A DNA stretch of 64,000 nt, from NCBI RefSeq assembly GCF_048128805.1, contig NC_136006.1, forward strand, positions 8,408,179-8,472,178, given 5' to 3'. Below the pieces are notes generated by a model, which worked only from the letters and a program-made list of their open reading frames with translations, was not told the origin of the DNA and searched no databases. Shown piece after piece: positions 48,132 through 64,000 of this stretch (position 1 is its first letter; each line of letters opens with the position of its first letter). The position numbers and the translations under genes are program-made. Source of the stretch: Centroberyx gerrardi. Lineage: Eukaryota > Chordata > Actinopteri > Beryciformes > Berycidae.

Positions 48132-48938
48132 TATAGGGATTTATTCTGTCCTGTTCTAGAAAACGTAATTTTGATTTGACATTGGGAAGAGCCAAGAAAA
48201 CAGCAGTCCCAGCACATCCTGCCATGCTCAGTCAGATCCTCTGTTGCAGATGAGGATCTTTTTAGTATTCAGTGCACAGTAGTGCAAAGTACAAAGTATT
48301 TGGTGCACAATAACAGAATAGTACTCAAATGACTGTCTTTGCGAGACCGGTGTCAAATTCAGCATCATCCTGGAGAATGGTTAGAAGTATCCTTTGCCAT
48401 AATTAGAGTCACATACAACTTGTTCTACCATTTCAGTCCTATTTTGAGTATAGGAGTGCTTCTATAGGATCCTTCCCCCTTAGAATCAATCTCTAATCTC
48501 ACATCAGTTCAAGCTTGTGCACTGCAGTGGAATTGGGATGATCCCAAGTAGGGGGAGAGACGTTCAGAAAAAAAGTATTGGAATGAGTCCAGGTTGCTGG
48601 ATGCCCTTTCCTGAGGTCATGTTTTGGTCTCTGTGGAGCCGGTGGGCAGATTCCTCGTCCCCCCCCGCTCCACATCAGGACCGCCGATGCCAGGCAAACA
48701 TGGAAGGAATGTTTGGACCACAGGAACGCTTATGTAACGACTCAGCAGTTACATGTACACTTCTCTCTGTTTCTTCTTCAGCTGGGTGAGCTTGTGCTTG
48801 TTTACAGAAATTGCTCCTCCCTGCCGGTGCTATAGGGCCGACTGTGTGTGCGGCCGTGTGAACACGTGAGCAGGATTTACGTATTCCTGCATCTCTGATG
48901 AAGGTTTTATTCTGCCATAAATCCCTGTATGCGGTATA

Positions 48939-48969
<31 letters not shown>

Positions 48970-49103
48970 ACAGGAGACTAGCTCTGGTAATCTTGTCGAC
49001 TCAGGGACATCCAGGCTTTCCTCATGTCAAATGCAGCAGATCTTGTTTCAATATCAGCCTTGGGATATCCTGAAGGAAGCCAGGCAATCTACATGCATCA
49101 GGC

Positions 49104-49329
49104 CAGGGGTCAATTACTTTTCCATTCAATCAGTTCAAAATCTGACGTGGAACGATTCAATAGCTTATGAGTTATATAGCATATATTATCAGTTTTTTCA
49201 TTCAAGTTATGACGCATGAACCTTTTTCAGGAAAATGTTTTGTTTTGTTTTGGTTTTTCCATTTTTGCATGGTAAACAAAATCCATTTCCTCAACTGGTT
49301 GAATTGAAAGCGAATTGACCCCCAACCTG
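49104..49329. mobile_element. hAT-like MITE in HECW2 intron 1
   Basis: The ends CCAGGGGTCAATTAC and the complement of GAATTGACCCCCAACCTGG form inverted repeats, extending inward through ATTCAATCAGTTC and GGTTGAATTGAAAG. No clear target duplication. Confidence 0.6.
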
Positions 49330-50299
49330 GACATACATACACTCATGCACACACATACAAAATCTACCCAATAGCTGTCTGCATGCAAAACAATTCCAAT
49401 TTGCATATGACTGGCTGTATTAGAAGAACGTACTAAGGTCAAAATTGAAGATAGACATTACAGACCGCTGCAGACATCCCCAATAGCATGAGCCTTGTAG
49501 TTTTTATCCACCATAAAGTATTATGCCACCCTCAATTTTGGCTGTTGTTCGCCTCCCTTTGTCACTTTGAAATATGCTACAGAGCAAGTTGGTGTTGGTC
49601 TAGAACGGGAATGGCTACTTTATGATATTAGCAGTAAATAAAGTACATAAACATTTCAAAATGCTATGATGGAACGGGAGCAGCAAGTTGTGATTGTCTA
49701 TGAAAATGCAAAATAAGTCATGGGAAATGTCAGGAGTGACAGTAATGTCATTTGAACAGGATTGATGTGTATAGCTTGTTTATTTTCATTTTTAATTCAT
49801 GTTTAACCTTTGATTGCTAGTAACCGCACAATCCAAATGAAGACAATGATGGATACAGCGCACGCTATACTCTACTAAGGCTTACAGAAGAGGCACTAAT
49901 GTTTTTAAAGCATCACTGAGCAGCTCAGTTCTACTTAAATGCCAAAGATATCAGGTCTTATCTTAGACTATAGTCCAAATTTAACAAGAGAAGCCTGTTT
50001 TGCAGTGACCGGACCAGGCATTAGCTGCAACTGTTACCAAACCTTCCCCAGCTCTGTTTCCCAGCCCGTCTAAAATAAGCTCCCTTTGGCTAGATTTTCT
50101 GAAGTCACATGCCATCCTCCCTTTAAAAACAAAATGGCTCTGGTTCAGAATCTGACAGCACTCTCCCCTGACAGTTCCCAAACAGGCCTTTGCTGATTTA
50201 AGAGCTTCCTGGGAGGCAGATACTGTACAGCTGCCTGTCTCCTTTCTCTGCTTTTACTGAGGCAGCCTATACTGACAGAGAGCATAAAATCCTAGTCAG

Positions 50300-50301
<2 letters not shown>

Positions 50302-50370
<69 letters not shown>
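50302..50370. repeat. (GT)n microsatellite
   Basis: About 34 uninterrupted GT units, the longest GT run in the window, 0.6 kb upstream of the first HECW2 coding exon. Confidence 0.95.
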
Positions 50371-50373
<3 letters not shown>

Positions 50374-50662
50374 AGGGTTATTAAGAAGGAAGATGAGATA
50401 GAGATTTGTTGTTCCAGTGGACTTGTGTAGACAATGGATTTCAAATTAATTCACTTCACTCTATTCTGCTCCACAGGGGGTTGGAAGGCCTATTTGTACC
50501 ACCAAGCAGTAAATGCACCCAGACTCATAAAGTGTGTTACATTAAACATTTAGATAAATTAATATTGAGGTTTGAGCGTTATAAAAATGTTGAGCTGCTG
50601 CATAGCTACTCTTAGCGATTCCGATACATCGAGCTATAAACCTTTTTTTGTACGGTTGAAAC

Positions 50663-50700
50663 CTTCCTTCCCTCCTTCCTTCCTTCCTTCCTTCCTTCCT
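50663..50700. repeat. (CTTC)n microsatellite
   Basis: CTTC units with one early interruption, in HECW2 intron 1. Confidence 0.9.
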
Positions 50701-50906
50701 TAATTTCCTCTTGCATTAGAAGGGTTGACAGAGGAGAAAGAGCGGGGTGAAATGGTTCTGCAGGGTTATTTGTGTTGGTGACAGGTTCTTTGACAGCACA
50801 CAACCCCCCTGGTGACTAATGCTTGTTCAGGGGTCTGTTGATTGCAACTCACTGCATGCAATCATTGCTTGTGTTGTGTGTGTGGGTCATTCTGTAGCTT
50901 ACTGTA

Positions 50907-50941
<35 letters not shown>

Positions 50942-50949
50942 ACCTTTAG

Positions 50950-51363
50950 GTTCCCATTGCACGATGGATAACATCAATTTGGAGTGGCTAAGATTCTGAC
51001 TGTTGTCGAATATCTCCAACCTTCTTTTCACCTCGATGATTTATTCTTTGGCAAAAAGAAAAATTCTGTAATGACTCGAGGACCAAAAGCCACAACAACA
51101 GTGGGAGCCTCTGTGGAAAAGGAATCAACACACAATTTGTAAGACCTCCATATGTCTCCAGTCATCGCAGCCTCTGACAACCAACCCTCTACATTGTAAA
51201 AAAGCGAGAATTTCAGTTGAGTCGACAAGGTTCAGCCGTCAGAATGGGTCTTATTGACGACCAGCCCGGCCCATAAGAATCTCCCTGACTTCTCCGCCTC
51301 TTTCTGGGCCTCCTCATCCCCTGTTTCCACTTCTGGTCTTCGCCCCTCCACCGGCCGGACACC
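50950..51363 (+). other. hecw2: HECW2 5' UTR part of first coding exon
   Basis: The acceptor at 50948-50949 (CTACCTTTAG) is preceded by an exceptionally long CT tract. The sequence to the ATG has an in-frame stop at 51286-51288 and no coding similarity. The border is inferred from splice consensus only. Confidence 0.45.
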
Positions 51364-63935
<12,572 letters not shown>

Positions 63936-64000
63936 GTCAGTCTGACGAGCCTCGCCTGCTCTCTCACCTTTGACCCCTCACTCACCTTTGACCCCTCACT
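63936..64000 (+). other. HECW2 intron, cut by window end
   Basis: Begins with the donor GTCAGT after the codon for Pro in FTVLHSNP. It contains two copies of the direct word CTCACCTTTGACCCCTCA. The gene continues to the right. Confidence 0.7.

Larger units (their letters stand above)
43389..50949 (+). other. HECW2 intron 1
   Basis: About 7.6 kb without a recognised coding exon. It contains a GAT-repeat run near 43467-43500, a GAA-rich run near 43587-43608, two related repeat copies (45955-46300 and 47779-48051), a GC-rich block with two AP-1-like sites (46380-46700), several GT/CA and GA microsatellites, and a MITE (49104-49329). Confidence 0.5.

Noticed and set aside
48517-48789. 90-codon frame in HECW2 intron 1
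   Set aside because: No recognisable domain and no good flanking splice pair; kept as intron.

Overview
The window is vertebrate nuclear DNA, almost certainly from a teleost fish. Every gene is split into small exons with GT/AG introns. The introns are rich in CA/GT microsatellites and in short non-autonomous DNA transposons of kinds common in fish. The five proteins are clear orthologues of vertebrate genes. No bacterial, plasmid or viral gene, CRISPR array or rRNA was seen. All exon borders below were derived by hand from splice consensus, reading frame and remembered similarity to the human proteins. All coding exons join in frame. Layout, left to right: (1) 1-9.1 kb, plus strand: the 3' part of LRRFIP1. 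It has two alternative ends, one very large acidic terminal exon (1824-4684) and a run of small downstream exons (6075-7831) encoding the conserved C-terminal coiled coil. (2) 9.7-13.6 kb, minus strand: complete TYW5, a JmjC tRNA wybutosine hydroxylase, tail-to-tail with LRRFIP1. (3) 13.9-16.0 kb, plus strand: complete MAIP1, a mitochondrial matrix AAA-protease partner, head-to-head with TYW5 across about 320 bp. (4) 18.0-33.6 kb, plus strand: complete PGAP1, the ER GPI-inositol deacylase, in 26 coding exons, probably followed by a long 3' UTR reaching about 40.3 kb. (5) 42.7 kb to the window end, plus strand: the 5' half of HECW2, an E3 ubiquitin ligase. It has a GC-rich probable noncoding first exon, a roughly 8 kb first intron, and 13 coding exons up to just after WW1. 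WW2 and the HECT domain lie beyond the window. The genes do not form a pathway; they are neighbours by descent. TYW5-MAIP1 head-to-head, PGAP1 and HECW2 all belong to the human 2q32-q33 synteny block, while human LRRFIP1 lies far away at 2q37. The shared TYW5/MAIP1 promoter is the one place where arrangement suggests joint control. The most interesting non-genic content is transposon-derived. It includes several hAT-like elements with exact 8-bp target duplications, four copies of one TTAA-flanked family, several long palindromes, and a palindromic element whose end abuts the TYW5 exon 2 splice acceptor. I found no convincing new molecular system; the novelty is in transposon/splice-site interplay and lineage-specific gene structure.
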